This document shows positions 34,819 through 46,345 of a DNA stretch of 64,000 nucleotides, one piece after another. The stretch's first letter is position 1, and every line of letters begins with the position of its first letter. The notes under the pieces were generated by a model. The model ran no database searches. It had not been told where the DNA came from and saw nothing but the letters and a program-made list of their open reading frames with translations. The position numbers and the translations under genes are program-made. The DNA is taken from NCBI GenBank assembly GCA_001414345.1, contig LLCB01000006.1, positions 62,001 through 126,000 on the forward strand, given 5' to 3'. Source of the stretch: Hymenoscyphus infarciens. Lineage: Eukaryota; Ascomycota; Leotiomycetes; Helotiales; Helotiaceae.

Positions 34819-36844
34819 TTAATTGCATTGCCTACCTACTGTCAGGTAAATTAAGCCCTTTTCTCTAAGCGAGCCATCCCTTTTTACGTTCTCAACTAGC
34901 ACCCTTTCCACCACAGCTCTGTAAATTCCCTCACTCCCATCCCACAGAACCGACTGACTCTCCACATGCTCAGAAACCACTTCCGGTGTATCATACCCAA
35001 CATTCTTCCTTGCATCCCTCGCCACAAACCATTTGATCACCAAAGCAGTAACCATCATAGCAAAAGCTAAAACAGCAACGGTAATAAGGCCTTTCCAATA
35101 ATTTGGTGCTTCAACTTGTTCCCAAATAAGGAGCGGAAGCCAGACTTGCACGACGTAGGCCATCTCATTCATGCTGCCGACTATGTGGGCCCATCTTGGA
35201 TGTTGTTAGTGGGAGTTTTGGGAGCAGAGAAGAAGGAAAGAGAGAATCTTACGCCATGCATAATCCCGAAAGACCAGAAGATGCGCTTGCTATGTAGTAG
35301 TTGAACCATCGCCATCCTTCTGGTATTTCCCAGATGGCGAAGGACACACCCACGCATATTTTGTGACCTGCGATGATATTGTTAGCATTTAAACGGCTCA
35401 ACTTGCGGTTAGACAGTAAAGACGTACACCGCCACTCATAATTAGCTCCCATCAGGACCCATTGAGCACATTATCTAACAACCACGCGTAAAACAAGGCA
35501 GTGACAATTTGAACTGCTCTTACATCAGTCGGTTAACTATTAATTCTGCAACGCTGTAATTTGTCTTTTTCAGATACTGTGCAAAGACTGGATGACAGTT
35601 GATACCACTGCTGTTGAACATCTGTCAAGAAACAATTATTAGCAGACCTGAAACACGGGACGTAGAGGAAGTACTCACATATAAAACAGAGTCAGCAACC
35701 AAATCCCCCAAGAAGTCAAATTCCGTACGATCTTAGACTTCATATACAGAGCTCGTTCCTTCCTCCCTTCCAACCCCATCCGTTTCTTTACGAAAATGAG
35801 TTCCTTTTATTCTATTAGCAAACACTCAATACAAAACACTCGTGGCAAATCTTGCATCAGCCGAGAAATAAAAGACTCTGTAAATTTCGGGCACACCTGG
35901 TAAGATGAACTACCCAGCAATAAAAATTGGAAGCCCGGTAGCTCCATCGATGACAAAGAGCCATTGCCAGCCTGCTAAACCATGGATTCCATCCAGCGAA
36001 ATCATTCCAGTCATGTGATACAGTGCAGAGCTAACATGGAAGATACATGATCACTTGGCGAGCTCATCTTTTCGGTCTGGGAAATGGGTGAGTTTGAATT
36101 CCGTCTTGAGAAAGGGGTTTTGAGGGCTAAATACACCAACTTCCAATAATGTATTGCATTCGGGGGTAGAATCCACTTTCCGCCAACCCGGTTGTTTGTT
36201 TAGCGACTTTCAGGGCAATGAAGGGATGAAACTTACCGATGAGAAATCTCACGGCATAGATCTGTTTCGCAGTGGTGCACCGAGCGAGTGAAAAGGTGAG
36301 AATGGTCCATCTCAACTGGGCAAACGTAAGTCGAGACACCATAGATGATAGATGGCAAATATACTTCACAGCAAGGAATCCAGATAGTGGGTCGAATTCA
36401 TGTAAGCACAAGATTGGAAGAAATTTCTCCAATCACATAACCTATCGTACAGCATGTCTGCATGTAATTAAATTGATTCTCATACAAGTTCAAATCCCCT
36501 TTCCTACTACCGTCAGTGCTAAGAAGTAATATGGGAGGGGAACAACGTGCATTCCAGAGACAAAAGCATCGTTTGATGGAGAGCCTTGATGAAATATCCT
36601 AGTTATAGTCAGCATAAACGACTTGAGAAATCCTTCCAAGGGTATTACTAAGAGACGCCATAGTCAAAAGCGCGAAATCAAGTTTAAACATGAAATGTCT
36701 CTCCTCAGGTGACTTATCAAACGTACCCCAAATATAACCTTGCCCTCTTTTCTTCACACCTTTCTGTATAATCTCACGAGAGATATTTTCCTTGGATCCA
36801 ACAACAACAGTTGTTTCAACTGGGCTTTCCTTTGAGACACCCAT
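34819..36844 (-). pseudogene. Allantoate/DAL5-family MFS permease pseudogene
   Basis: Pieces of an anion:cation symporter (DAL5/Liz1/Seo1 group) follow in order on the minus strand. They are GYIWGTFDKSPEERHFMFKLDFALLTM (N-terminus), GDLNLYENQFNYMQTC.TIGYVIGEI, WTILTFSLARCTTAKQIYAVRFLIG and GLAESGFYPRMQYIIGSW. Then come [17 protein letters not shown], a KKRMGLEGRKERA loop, IPEGWRWFNYYIASASSG, and finally a C-terminal helix and tail ending near 34819. Several introns are plausible (for example after FLIG, with GTAAGT). Two in-frame TGA codons, at 36400-36398 (NLVLT*IRPT) and 36053-36051 (DELAK*SCIFH), both stand where CGA Arg is expected. Further short gaps occur. The family imports allantoate, ureidosuccinate, vitamins and similar anions. 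This copy is almost certainly inactive. Confidence 0.78.
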
Positions 36845-37860
36845 GATCGCAGATCAATTCGGGGAAACAAAGATAACTTTGATCCTACATTTTTGTCTCC
36901 TGATAGAGTACAAGTGATCACATGTCACAACTGTGCCTCTTAAGAGAAGAACACTAGCAATTCTCTGAAATCCTCAAATTTGTCATTTTGCGCATATGCG
37001 TCTCAATGGCCGTTGAGATCATTGGAATCTCCAATTGCCCCCTCTTTAACTCTGCGCTCATAGAACCTTGCCATTGCGTGCTATTCAGAAAGGTCGAGAA
37101 ACATGAAACACCTGTAGCAGCGACATCCGCGATTGTTTCTCCTCAAGAGTGGAGGTTGAGAGAATGATTTTAATGGAGCGTGTGCGCTTGTAATGAGCTG
37201 AAGATTGGGGTACTTATCCATAAGTACCTTCGTGCATAAGACCCCGATTTTCAGGGAAAGTCGATGCCAAGTTCTGAAATGTCTTGCTTAAGCCTTTATA
37301 TCAACGGCTCTCGACGGCTAGGGGAGCAGGGAGAAACTTGATGAAAGCAAAGTATTAAACCATTGCTGTGGTCCATACGCTTCTAACCGAACATCCAATA
37401 GAAGACAACTTTTGTCGAGGCGCCTGATAACGTGATAGCGGCGAGTTCTAGTACCACGGTTTCTGTGAGGGGTAGATAGGGTAGCAATATGTAAGTATTA
37501 TTGCGTGCTTTCCATGCAGGGGTCGACAACACCAAGTTCAAAACAACCTCCCAACGACACCCATTCTTCGACCATAAAATTGGATTGTGACGCCATAACT
37601 GAATATTCCATGACTGCTTACACAGCTTACACAGCACAAGTTGATTATCGAATAGAATATCGACTGTGATGTTTCCTTCCGCATGATCATGCGAGAGTAG
37701 TTCTTTCGAGGGAACAAGACGGAAGAGCCGTGCCGAAGTATCTGCTATAGATAAGAGACTAACTTCTCCAAACATTAGAGGCATAGCGAGTGGTGATTGC
37801 CGTATCCTTGCCTTGGTAGCATATTACACCCCTCATTTTCCAATTATCAACTCGCCGGAA
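36845..37860. other. Spacer between permease relic and oxygenase
   Basis: A 133-codon minus-strand frame (37784-37383, true ATG) lies only 76 bases from the oxygenase start and reads hydrophobically at its end. It resembles nothing I know and I do not call it as a gene. The last 100 bases should contain the oxygenase promoter. Confidence 0.35.
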
Positions 37861-39241
37861 ATGCCTTCCTCAACCATATCTCCATATGAACAAGTCCCAG
37901 AAACCAAGGAAAACTGTAAGTCCTCCGCTGCATTCTAAGATATATCACTAATGTTTAGTAGTGGACTGGGCAGAACTCGTCACACTTGATCTTGGACTAT
38001 GGGACAAGCCTGGAGGAAAAGAAAAGCTCGCATCACAACTTGAACACGCATCCCAACATGTCGGTCAGCTGCCCAGACAACTTCACGTTAAAATTGGCAA
38101 ACTAACATATTGATAGGTTTCTTCTACGTCACCAACTTCGGAATCTCACAAGAAGAAGTTGACAGACAATTTGCTCTCGGCCGGGAGTTTTACAAACTTC
38201 CCTTGGAGGAGAAACTCAAGTTCTACAGCCAAGCGGACTTGGACAGGGGAGAGTATAATGGATATCGTCCCGCAGGACTTCGACAGTAAGTACCACTCCA
38301 ATCGTGAAAATTCCAAAAGCAAGAGCTAAAAACCACATAGACTAGGAGAAGGAATCGTCGACAACGTTCAAGTATACAACATCCCAAAATTCGACGGCTT
38401 CCACGAAAAGGCACAGAAGCAACCAGCAGTACTAAAAGACCATCTTGATGAAATTGAAAAGTTCAGTAGGGTTAGGACTCCCACTACCCTCCTTCTGAAG
38501 TGATACTGAAAAAAACAGGACATCCACGAGAAAGTGGTTCTCAAACTACTCCGCGTCCTCGCAACAGTCCTCGAACTCCCGGAAGACCAACTGGTGAAGG
38601 ACCATGCGTACAACGATCGTGGAGAGGACCATTTGCGATACATGCATTACGCAGCTCGAACAGCTGAAGAGAGTAAGAAAGTAGGTGGATTGTACACTCC
38701 TGGCCATACAGATCTTGGTACCATCACTCTATTGTTCCGTCAACCGGTTGCTGGACTTCAGATCTTGAATAATAAGGAGGAATGGAAATGGGTTAAACCC
38801 CAGAACGGAACGATAACTGTCAATATTTGCGATGCATTGTCTGCCCTTACTGGAGGGTACTTCAAGAGCAGCATCCATCGAGTTCATGTTCCTCCTCAAG
38901 ATCAGGCGCATATCGACCGATTGGGTGTCTTGTACTTCGCTCGGTATTTCCCCTATACACTCCAATTTATGGTACAGCAACTAATATCTTTCAGACCAAA
39001 CAACCACGTCTACCTAGACCCAATCACCAACAGTCCAGTCTTGCAAAGAACCGAGAAAACTGAAAACAGTTTCACCGCTCTCGGAAAGCGCATCACAGTC
39101 GAAGAATGGGTCAAGCTCCGCCAAACGCAGCAGCAACGACGAGGAAAAGTCCAGGTCCAGATTACAGAAGATGGAAAGTACACGTATGATAAGAAGGACT
39201 TGGAAATCCTGCCAGGTTTGACTGCGAAGGTCTATAACTGA
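37861..39241 (+). CDS. Isopenicillin-N-synthase-like 2-oxoglutarate/Fe(II) oxygenase
   Basis: Six exons (37861-37915, 37959-38063, 38117-38285, 38341-38470, 38519-38943, 38995-39241) encode 376 residues. The last 51-base intron is a multiple of three and open, so it can be mistaken for coding. Removing it joins GVLYFAR to PNNHVYLDP, the normal family sequence. The N-terminal DIOX_N part has HASQHVGFFYVTNFGI and LPLEEKLKFY. The iron ligands are His216, Asp218 (HTDLG) and His273 (SSIHRVH), with Arg287 for 2-oxoglutarate in an RLG rather than the plant-type RXS context. Such enzymes hydroxylate, desaturate or cyclise small molecules. The substrate is unknown. It lies upstream of the CYP51 paralogue on the same strand, but I see no evidence that they act together. 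Confidence 0.85.
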
Positions 39242-39687
39242 TTTGAATGTTAAATACATGCTAGCAATACACATACGCAATACTTTTCAATGGTAGAACT
39301 GGTTGTTTCGTGTTCGTGTTCGTGTTTTATAGCCTTGCTAGAAGTAAAGACGACTTCCTCTGCGGTGTATCCAGCTCGAGCTGTGTCTTTCTAGGAAACG
39401 TTTTCGTATTCGGGTTCTGTATCTTTGCTCTCAGTGGCTCAATCAGAACAACGGTCCCCTCGCTTGGCGACCCGTGGCCTCGGCAGAGAGTAACACATAA
39501 CCAACGAATAGTAAACGCATGATTATACTCTTATTTCGAGATTGCTTCGGATTTGCGAAGGTAGGGAGTATCTAAGAGCCGGAGAGCCACTTGGCTTCGT
39601 GGACAAGAAACTTCAGTATAAGTCCCCTCTACCCCGAGGACCCAGAATGAAGATATCCAGTAACACTGATCAAGCAGGCAATCAATC
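39242..39687. promoter_or_regulatory. Upstream region of the CYP51A-like gene
   Basis: The stretch holds the oxygenase 3' flank and the CYP51 promoter. TATAAGT at 39617-39623, about 70 bases before the ATG, is a candidate TATA element. A GT-rich GTTCGTGTTC repeat lies at about 39310-39330. Confidence 0.35.
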
Positions 39688-41216
39688 ATGACAAACTCTG
39701 TCCACGCTGTAGGCTACCTCGCAGCCGCTTTTCTGGCTTCAATCGTGCTCAACGTCTTTCGCCAGCTCTTTTTCTACAACAAAAACGAGCCCCCAGTCGT
39801 CTTCCACTGGATACCCTTTCTTGGAAGCACCATAGCATATGGCGTAGAACCACAGCTCTTCTTTGCATCCTCAAGAAAGAATTACGGCGACATCTTCACA
39901 TTTATACTCCTGGGACGAAAGACGACCGTATATCTTGGCCTCGATGGCAACGAATTCATTCTGAACGGAAAGTTGAAGGACGTCAATGCCGAAGAGGTTT
40001 ATGGTCCTCTCACTGTTCCAGTTTTCGGCTCCGATGTGGTGTACGACTGTCCGAACTCCAAGTTCATGGAGCAGAAGAAATTCGTCAAATTCGGCTTAAC
40101 CAAGAAAGCCCTCGAGGCGCATGTTCAACTGATTGAGCAGGAGGTTCTTGATTATGTCAAGGTTTCTCCCAGATTGAAAGGTCCTTCGGGAACGATCGAT
40201 ATTTCCGCTGCCATGAGTGAGATCACGATCTTCACCGCAGCTCGCGCTCTGCAAGGAGAGGAGGTTCGCCAAAAACTCACAGCCGAATTCGCTGGATTGT
40301 ACCATCACCTTGATAAGGGGTTTCGACCGACCAACTTCATGCTCCCGTGGGCACCACTCCCACATAATCGAAAGAGAGATATAGCTCGCGATACGATGAG
40401 GGATATATATATCGATATTGTCCGCAATCGACGCAAGAATGGCGGAGAGAAGGGGAGCGATATGATTTGGCATCTCATGGGGTGCGAATACAAAGACGGA
40501 ACACCATTGCCAGATCATGTGGCAATCATGAGATCGCCCATATGATGATATGTCTTTTGATGGCCGGCCAACACACTTCCTCCGTGTCAAGTTCCTGGAT
40601 AATGTTTCGTTTGGCTTCTGAACCAAAGTTTGCGGAGGAGTTGTACCAAGAACAATTGCAGATTTTAGGCGGTGGCAAGGAGCTTCGATCTCTCCAGTAT
40701 TCGGACATGGCAAAACTTCCACTTCTCCACAACACCGTCAAAGAGACATTGCGTCTCCACGGATCCCTCCATTCCATTATGCGGAAAGTAAAGAACCCGC
40801 TTCCAGTTCCAGGCACGCGATTCGTTCCATCAAACCACATCCTCCTCGCATCCCCCAGTGTTACGGCACTCAGCGACCAATTCTTCGCCGATGCCAGCAC
40901 ATGGAATCCGCATCGTTGGGAGGATAGGGTTGAGGAGGTGGAGGATGGGGATATGGTGGATTATGGCTATGGAAATGTCAGCAAGGGAACTCGAAGTCCG
41001 TACCTACCATTTGGTGCGGGCAGACATCGATGTATCGGGGAAAAGTTCGCATATGTGAATCTTGGGGTAATTATTTCGACGTTGGTGCGGAACTTCAGAT
41101 TCAAGAACATGGAGGGGAAGGAAGGCGTGCCGGAGACGGATTTCTCGTCGCTTTTTGCTCGTCCGATGTTGTCTTCTCTTATTCAATGGGAACGGCGGTT
41201 CCCTGAAAGCTCATAG
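39688..41216 (+). pseudogene. CYP51A: CYP51A-type sterol 14-alpha-demethylase paralogue with an 11-base insertion
   Basis: The frame from 39688 encodes a P450 of the CYP51 family: an N-terminal membrane anchor, [16 protein letters not shown], then [25 protein letters not shown] and [13 protein letters not shown]. It continues through [16 protein letters not shown] as far as residue 277 (His, 40516-40518). The bases GTGGCAATCAT (40519-40529) then throw the frame and it stops at 40545. Skipping those 11 bases, the protein resumes with [18 protein letters not shown] and runs to 41216, including KETLRLH and the haem-binding FGAGRHRCIGEKFAYVNLG. The uninterrupted length would be 505 residues, normal for the family. 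Wording such as [20 protein letters not shown] and VPETDFSSLFARPM is of the CYP51A rather than CYP51B type. CYP51 removes the lanosterol/eburicol 14-alpha-methyl group in ergosterol synthesis. Everything except the insertion looks intact. Real pseudogene or assembly error cannot be told from sequence alone. Confidence 0.8.
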
Positions 41217-42384
41217 AATACCGGCACCACCATTGGCGCCGGTCGCGTTTTTCCGACTTGGGGTTAGAACATTGTGAAGTAGAATATATATAAATAGAAA
41301 TGACAATACTGCGATTTCCCCAAGAAACAAAGAAAGTATACAACAAGAAAACTGATCGATGCAAATAAGAAAGGCTGGGACTCTGGACGCAGAGTCCCAC
41401 GCTCGCGCGTCGAAACCAAGTCTCACATATGGTCGACAGGAGTTTCCGCGATGAAAGTCAAAAGATCAAATGATGTTGAACTAATCGTGGCATCCAGCGA
41501 CAAAAGCGCGATATATCTCATAATTAGGCCGTGTTGTTTGATCCAGCAAAGAGCGCAATTTTCGACAGCAGAGCCTTATGAACTGATCACGATTTTTGGA
41601 GATGAATTACACGTGACCATAATCAACTCGAGCCTGAAGGTTGACTCTATATGAATGGTGGAAGAATAATTCCAAGACGCGCAAAATATGTGTACTCCGA
41701 AAAAATAAAGCTTCCAATTTTAAGGAGATCTCCTCTTGACAAGCGAGCTCTCTTGGTCCTTCTTGGTTCTAGAATTTGATGGCCCTTTCCCAAATACAAC
41801 GCTTTGGAGAAACTTTGTAATTTTATGCTTGGCAAACTGTCATTTGTAAAACAAGTACTGTGATGTTTTCCTAATGAATTCCTTTTATCTAAACCCAGAC
41901 TTCCTTCTACCGTCAGCTCGCTGACACGAGTTAATTCATTCTTTTTTAGCAGTAATTAATCCCTTTGGAGACGGAACATGATAATAAACCTCTACGTGGC
42001 ACCACCGCGAGCTTAGCTTGCTTTTTTTCGGAAGTCACTTCAACCCTCTCACCTAAGCAGATTTCTTCTTTCAACCCCAAATTTTTTAAGAAGACTTCGT
42101 AATTTACCTCAGCAAACTGCTCAAATTCTTTATTTTAAGGTTAGCGGTTTGTATAAAAAGTGACAGTTCGGGTTTGTGAGCATGGATTAGGAAAGTACAG
42201 GTGCATTTGCTCTAGGGGTGTTATTAGACGTGGCCTCTCCGCAACGATAACCAAAGCACGTTCTTAACCTACTAGTCAAAGTTAACAATATATCTATAGA
42301 GCGAATAATGGAACTTACACCATGAAACGGCGACATTCCACTCCGCCTGAGAGCGAGCCTGATACCGCTAGTCGCCAAAGAGAG
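41217..42384. other. 3' flank of the CYP51 paralogue and spacer
   Basis: No gene is seen. Composition drifts to AT-rich towards 42385, where the RIP-mutated repeat begins. Confidence 0.4.
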
Positions 42385-43260
42385 GTAGGGATATACGAAG
42401 CTTAGAGAAGAATTTATTAAGAAGGGCTATTCTAATAACGAATATTAGGACTATTAGCTGTTCTTCGACGTCTACGAGAGTGATATCGAGGGGAATTAGT
42501 AAGTAAATTAGATGCTATTTTAAGTATGTTTTATTTAAGAAGAAGTCGTAAGATCTAAGATAAGTTTTAATTGTCGTAGCTAGGTAGGCTTAGTAGAGGG
42601 GGTTCGCGATAGATTATATAAAAGCGGTAGTAAATACTAATAGATACTAACTAGTAAAACGTCAACCTTCCCTCGCGCTCTATACTATAGATATATATCT
42701 AATAATCCTCGGATAAGGCTTAGAGTAAGACCTATGTATAAAGTAGTTAGAATTCTAAAATAAGGAAAGAAGCGGAGAAGATCTTCTAAAAAAGGATCGA
42801 TCTAAAAGATAATACTAATCTAATTAAGATGAAAGTAACTTATTAGCTAACCTGTCTATTTATATCTAAAAGCTTAAGAACGAAATCCTAATAAATGCTA
42901 TCTATCTAGCTACTTATAGAATACCTAGGAATACTACTCTTATTTAGAAATATAGCTATTCGTAGAGTACCTATGAATTACACTATAGTAATAATTCCAG
43001 CTATTTATAGGTTACTACTAAGACCTATATCTCGTAGAAATATCTTATAGAAAGGTCGAGCTATTTATATATTACCTATAAACTACCTTTCTCTTTTTCT
43101 CTTTTGTTTTTATTAAAAAAAAAGAGAGTATTCGTTCTAAATACCACTTACGTATAAGTTAGTAAGTATGATAAATATTAAGGTGGATCCACAGTTTAGC
43201 TAATAATAAGAGGTTACTTATCTACAAAGGATAGATAGATATTAGTAGATAGAAGTCGAG
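42385..43260. repeat. RIP-mutated AT-rich repeat of unknown class
   Basis: The block has the TA-rich, CA/TG-poor look of the other RIP blocks, but I could not find a transposase or reverse transcriptase frame. Its right half contains a degenerate motif recurring every 40-50 bases, of the form AGCTATTTATAGATTACCTA, near 42911, 42952, 43000 and 43050. Confidence 0.5.
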
Positions 43261-43455
43261 GAGGAGCCCGTCCTCCCAACTTATCAGAGATATTACTCGC
43301 CTCGCTAAGCAAGAGTTCACCTTATTTAAGAATTCTTCTATTTTACCAACTTGATCTTCCTTATCACCAAAGATCAGCTTTCCATATGTGACATTTATAT
43401 CACCTACTTGGCCCATTGTACGAAATAGTTCAGGCCAATTACAGTTATTCTCCAA
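43222..43455 (-). pseudogene. Fragment of an unrecognised coding sequence next to the RIP block
   Basis: A 77-codon frame reads NWPELFRTMGQVGDINVTYG, then LIFGDKEDQVGKIEEFLNKV and a hydrophobic end. Its codon use and the absence of stops make it look like genuine coding sequence of normal composition, continuing upstream (EIRKPVS) past an apparent stop. No start, no partner exons and no family could be established. It may be a gene truncated by the neighbouring repeat. Confidence 0.3.
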
Positions 43456-45210
43456 ACACGTTTAGGAGACTGGTTTCCTAATTTCCTTAAACTACCTGCT
43501 TAAATAATAGCTCCAACTGACCGAGAACAATTCGCACATGAGGGTACCGGAGAGCAGGGAACGGGCATCTTGCAAAATCTAGGATATGGTCGATCGGGTG
43601 GGAAAGAGGTATAGGAAGATGGTTAGATCAGAGGTGCTGGGGTTTGGGAGAGAGGATGTTTTGTTGCATACTCAGTTCTTCGTTGGGGGAAGGACAGCAC
43701 AATAGAATTGCTACAGCGAGGTAGCATCCAATAAGAAAGACCTCTCGCTCGCGTGCAGCTGCCCAGCTGAGGTGTTCGGAAGTGGGAGAGCATCGACGAA
43801 TCTTCGCCCACCCTCGCTTCTCTTCCCTCTTCCTTTCTCTTCCTCTTCTTCTTCAGCATCTCAACACCCTTTTCTCCCTCGTTGATATAACCCATCTCCA
43901 CCCTGAACCCGGGCAAGGCGCTCGCCATCACTTATCCCTCTAACGGTTGGAGCATCGATAAGAATAGTCTATCAACGAAACACCACGTTGAAAATTAATA
44001 GCCTCTTCCTCGTTGGCACAGTCTTCCTATCATTGGCACTGTGGCGAATGGTTGCAGGTTCAGCTTCAAGGGGTATGGAGTTGGGTTAGGAACTCTTTCC
44101 TTCTTCTTGATGGCTTGGAGTTTTTCGTCGTGGAGGTATGCGCACCTGTTTCCTCGGTTTTCTGTGTCTTCCATGCTAAGTGATTCCTAGGAATTTATGG
44201 TCGAGGAACACGTCCCAATGCCGTTACTGCTTTCGGTTTCGAGAGCCCAACATATACGCCTTCTCCAACAAGGCAGACGATCTGGCAGGAGTTTGCAAAC
44301 TCAAGAAAGGGAAAAACAATCGTTCACTCTCGTGGTGAGTCGTCGCTGCTCTTTCGGAACCTGACAACCCCCAAGGTGGCTAGGTAGGCAGGACGTCGTC
44401 TGGCGGAGCTTACCCCCCGATGCGAAGCTTTTCGTCTGCAAGGCCTACTGCGACAGGACAATGTGGTTAGAAAGGGCGGTCGAAAGGCTATCCATCACAC
44501 ATTTATGCGAAGTGACCTTTGACCAGGACGACACAAAGCGACTTGGAATTAAATTCCCGAAACCCATCGACGGTACCTCTCCCACTACATCGCAGCAGAT
44601 GAAGCCTACGCACACTCAACACTTCCATCCCCGCGATACAGTTTTGAGGATAAATATAGAGGGGATTCAGAAGAATTATCCCTTCCAGGGTTTCTGTATA
44701 TGGGTTGAGGAGTGGGGAATTTTGGTAGCCCTCCCCAAACCCGTACACAACCTGGAAGGGCTACCCTGAGCTAGGCCACAGAACATAAATATAGTGTAAC
44801 CCTAACTAGACCGGTCAGCCTCTAAGAGCACTTAGAGGTTCACAGCTTTGGTTTATAAGACCTCAACAGTGAGCGGGGTTTCCCCCGGGTTTAGCACGTT
44901 CTAGGGGAATCAGAATTCTTAATTTTCCTAAAAGAATTCGGATAATATTTGTAACTATTCAGAACAGAGTAAAGTAATGAGAAACGGGGGGTTCGCAAAA
45001 TAATGCTCACTTCTCTTACCTACCTTATTCGACACTTCTAGGCTTTACCCCGCCCCGACCTATCTCTTTCAAAGGCGCATACGTCGAGATCCCGCAAAGC
45101 TGTTCGTATTCAAGTTTTTTTCTAGGTTCTCAAACTCTGATATTTCGTAAAAGGGATTTACTCGTACAATCATCCTCTTTTTTTTTTTGCCGGTTTCTCG
45201 AATACATTCA
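43456..45210. other. Spacer before HEM4, no supported gene
   Basis: Frames of about 100 codons at 43623-43931 (minus) and 44461-44769 (plus) carry no known domain. A small inverted repeat (CCCTTCCAGG/CCTGGAAGGG) flanks the end of the second. A T-rich tract lies at 45178-45188, just 3' of HEM4. Confidence 0.4.
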
Positions 45211-46186
45211 TCATGAAGGCATTTCCGACAGAAACTTGACAATTCCAGCTCGCAGCCCTTCAGGACTCGGTTTCTCCGCGCACACATCAGGATCAAAGTC
45301 AAAGCTGTCCTTCAGAAAATCGCGTGTCGTAGGACCAATAGTGATAATGAACGTCCTCGGCGTCTTGCTCTTGAGGTCACCCCCAGCTTTAACTTTCCCC
45401 GTGCCCTGGTCTAGCAAGCCCAGCACTCGCAGCATTGCTTCGCACCCAGTTGGGGAAAATACCACCACCCACCTCGTGTCCCTTGCTTTCGTGGAATCCA
45501 GAACGCTGCTAAAATCTTGCTCGAATGATTCCATGACCCCCGTTCCGTAGACTACTAGTTCGTCGACTTGGATGCGGCGGTCTGCTGGTAGTGTGGGATC
45601 CATCAGTGTTTTGGGTATGATATCCCTTCTCTGCTCTCCCACTAGAAATAGTAGAGGGGGTTTCATAGCTCGGTTTTTGTACCACTCCCCATAATGGTCC
45701 AGCATGTAATGCGCCAAAGCCTCCCCGTTCCCAGTCTCTGCGCCGAAGATATTCAATGGTGGGGTTTGAGGAATTGATCGCAATGCTCGAGATGTGGCAG
45801 GACCAACGGTGTATATCGGGATATCTTGTAGATGAGGCCATGTTTCGTCACCTGTGAATGAACTGTCAATTGGTGCTCCCAGAAAGGGAGTTATGCTTGA
45901 ACGCCTACCTACCTCTGCCTTCCTCAACTAGTTTCGCAAATGCCTCTACGGCTCGTTGGGAAGTAAATATCATGCCTCCATATTTTGCGCTGTCCTGTCT
46001 GCTGATTGACTTGCTCTGAAGTAAACCCCGCACTACATCTAAGCCCGCATCTAGAAGTTGGTGCTCGAGCACTGGCACGAATATGGGATCGAATTTGAGA
46101 TCATCGCGAGAGGAGGAGAATTGCTCGAGGTATCCATCATTGAGAACGGACTTTGTTTTTAAGAGGAGGATTGGAGTGGTGTTCAT
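45211..46186 (-). CDS. HEM4: Uroporphyrinogen-III synthase
   Basis: Exons 46186-45913 and 45851-45211 with a 61-base intron (GTAGGT...CACAG) encode 304 residues. The ATG at 46186 gives MNTTPILLLKTKSVLNDGY, the conserved N-terminus; an in-frame ATG 45 bases upstream is a weaker choice. Family landmarks are GGMIFTSQRAVEAFAKL, IYTVGPATSRAL, a LFLVGEQRRDIIP segment, VVFSPTGCEAM and FIITIGPTTRDFL. The enzyme inverts ring D and closes hydroxymethylbilane to uroporphyrinogen III, the fourth step of haem and sirohaem synthesis, in the cytosol. It is divergent from ERV1 with 159 bases between start codons. Confidence 0.92.
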
Positions 46187-46345
46187 GATCGGAGGATGCG
46201 TTTGGTTTGGGGTTGAAGGATGACGATGCAAGGCTGGAAATTAATCCTTGTCAATATCTTTTGGGGTTCCGCCGCCGTCGGGATTTCGAGGTTCTTACAA
46301 AGCCTCGTCCCTTTCTTCTTGACAACTTAAATCATAAACGCAAAA
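46187..46345. promoter_or_regulatory. Short bidirectional promoter between HEM4 and ERV1
   Basis: Only 159 bases separate the two divergent ATGs, so both promoters and both 5' leaders must fit here or overlap. No TATA box is evident. Confidence 0.6.

Noticed and set aside
36420..36505. GTTCAAATCCCC resembling a tRNA T-arm/B box
   Set aside because: No A box, acceptor stem or anticodon stem could be drawn upstream; the sequence belongs to the decayed permease gene.
37383..37784. 133-codon minus-strand frame with an ATG
   Set aside because: No recognisable family, no introns, and only 76 bases from the oxygenase start codon. It is mentioned in the spacer entry but not called.
40519..40529. 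Reading the 11 bases in the CYP51 paralogue as an intron
   Set aside because: Eleven bases is far below any spliceosomal intron length and there is no AG acceptor or branch site.
37861..41216. Oxygenase plus P450 as a biosynthetic cluster
   Set aside because: The P450 is a sterol demethylase paralogue and is broken. No backbone synthase, transporter or regulator lies nearby, so a cluster is not supported.
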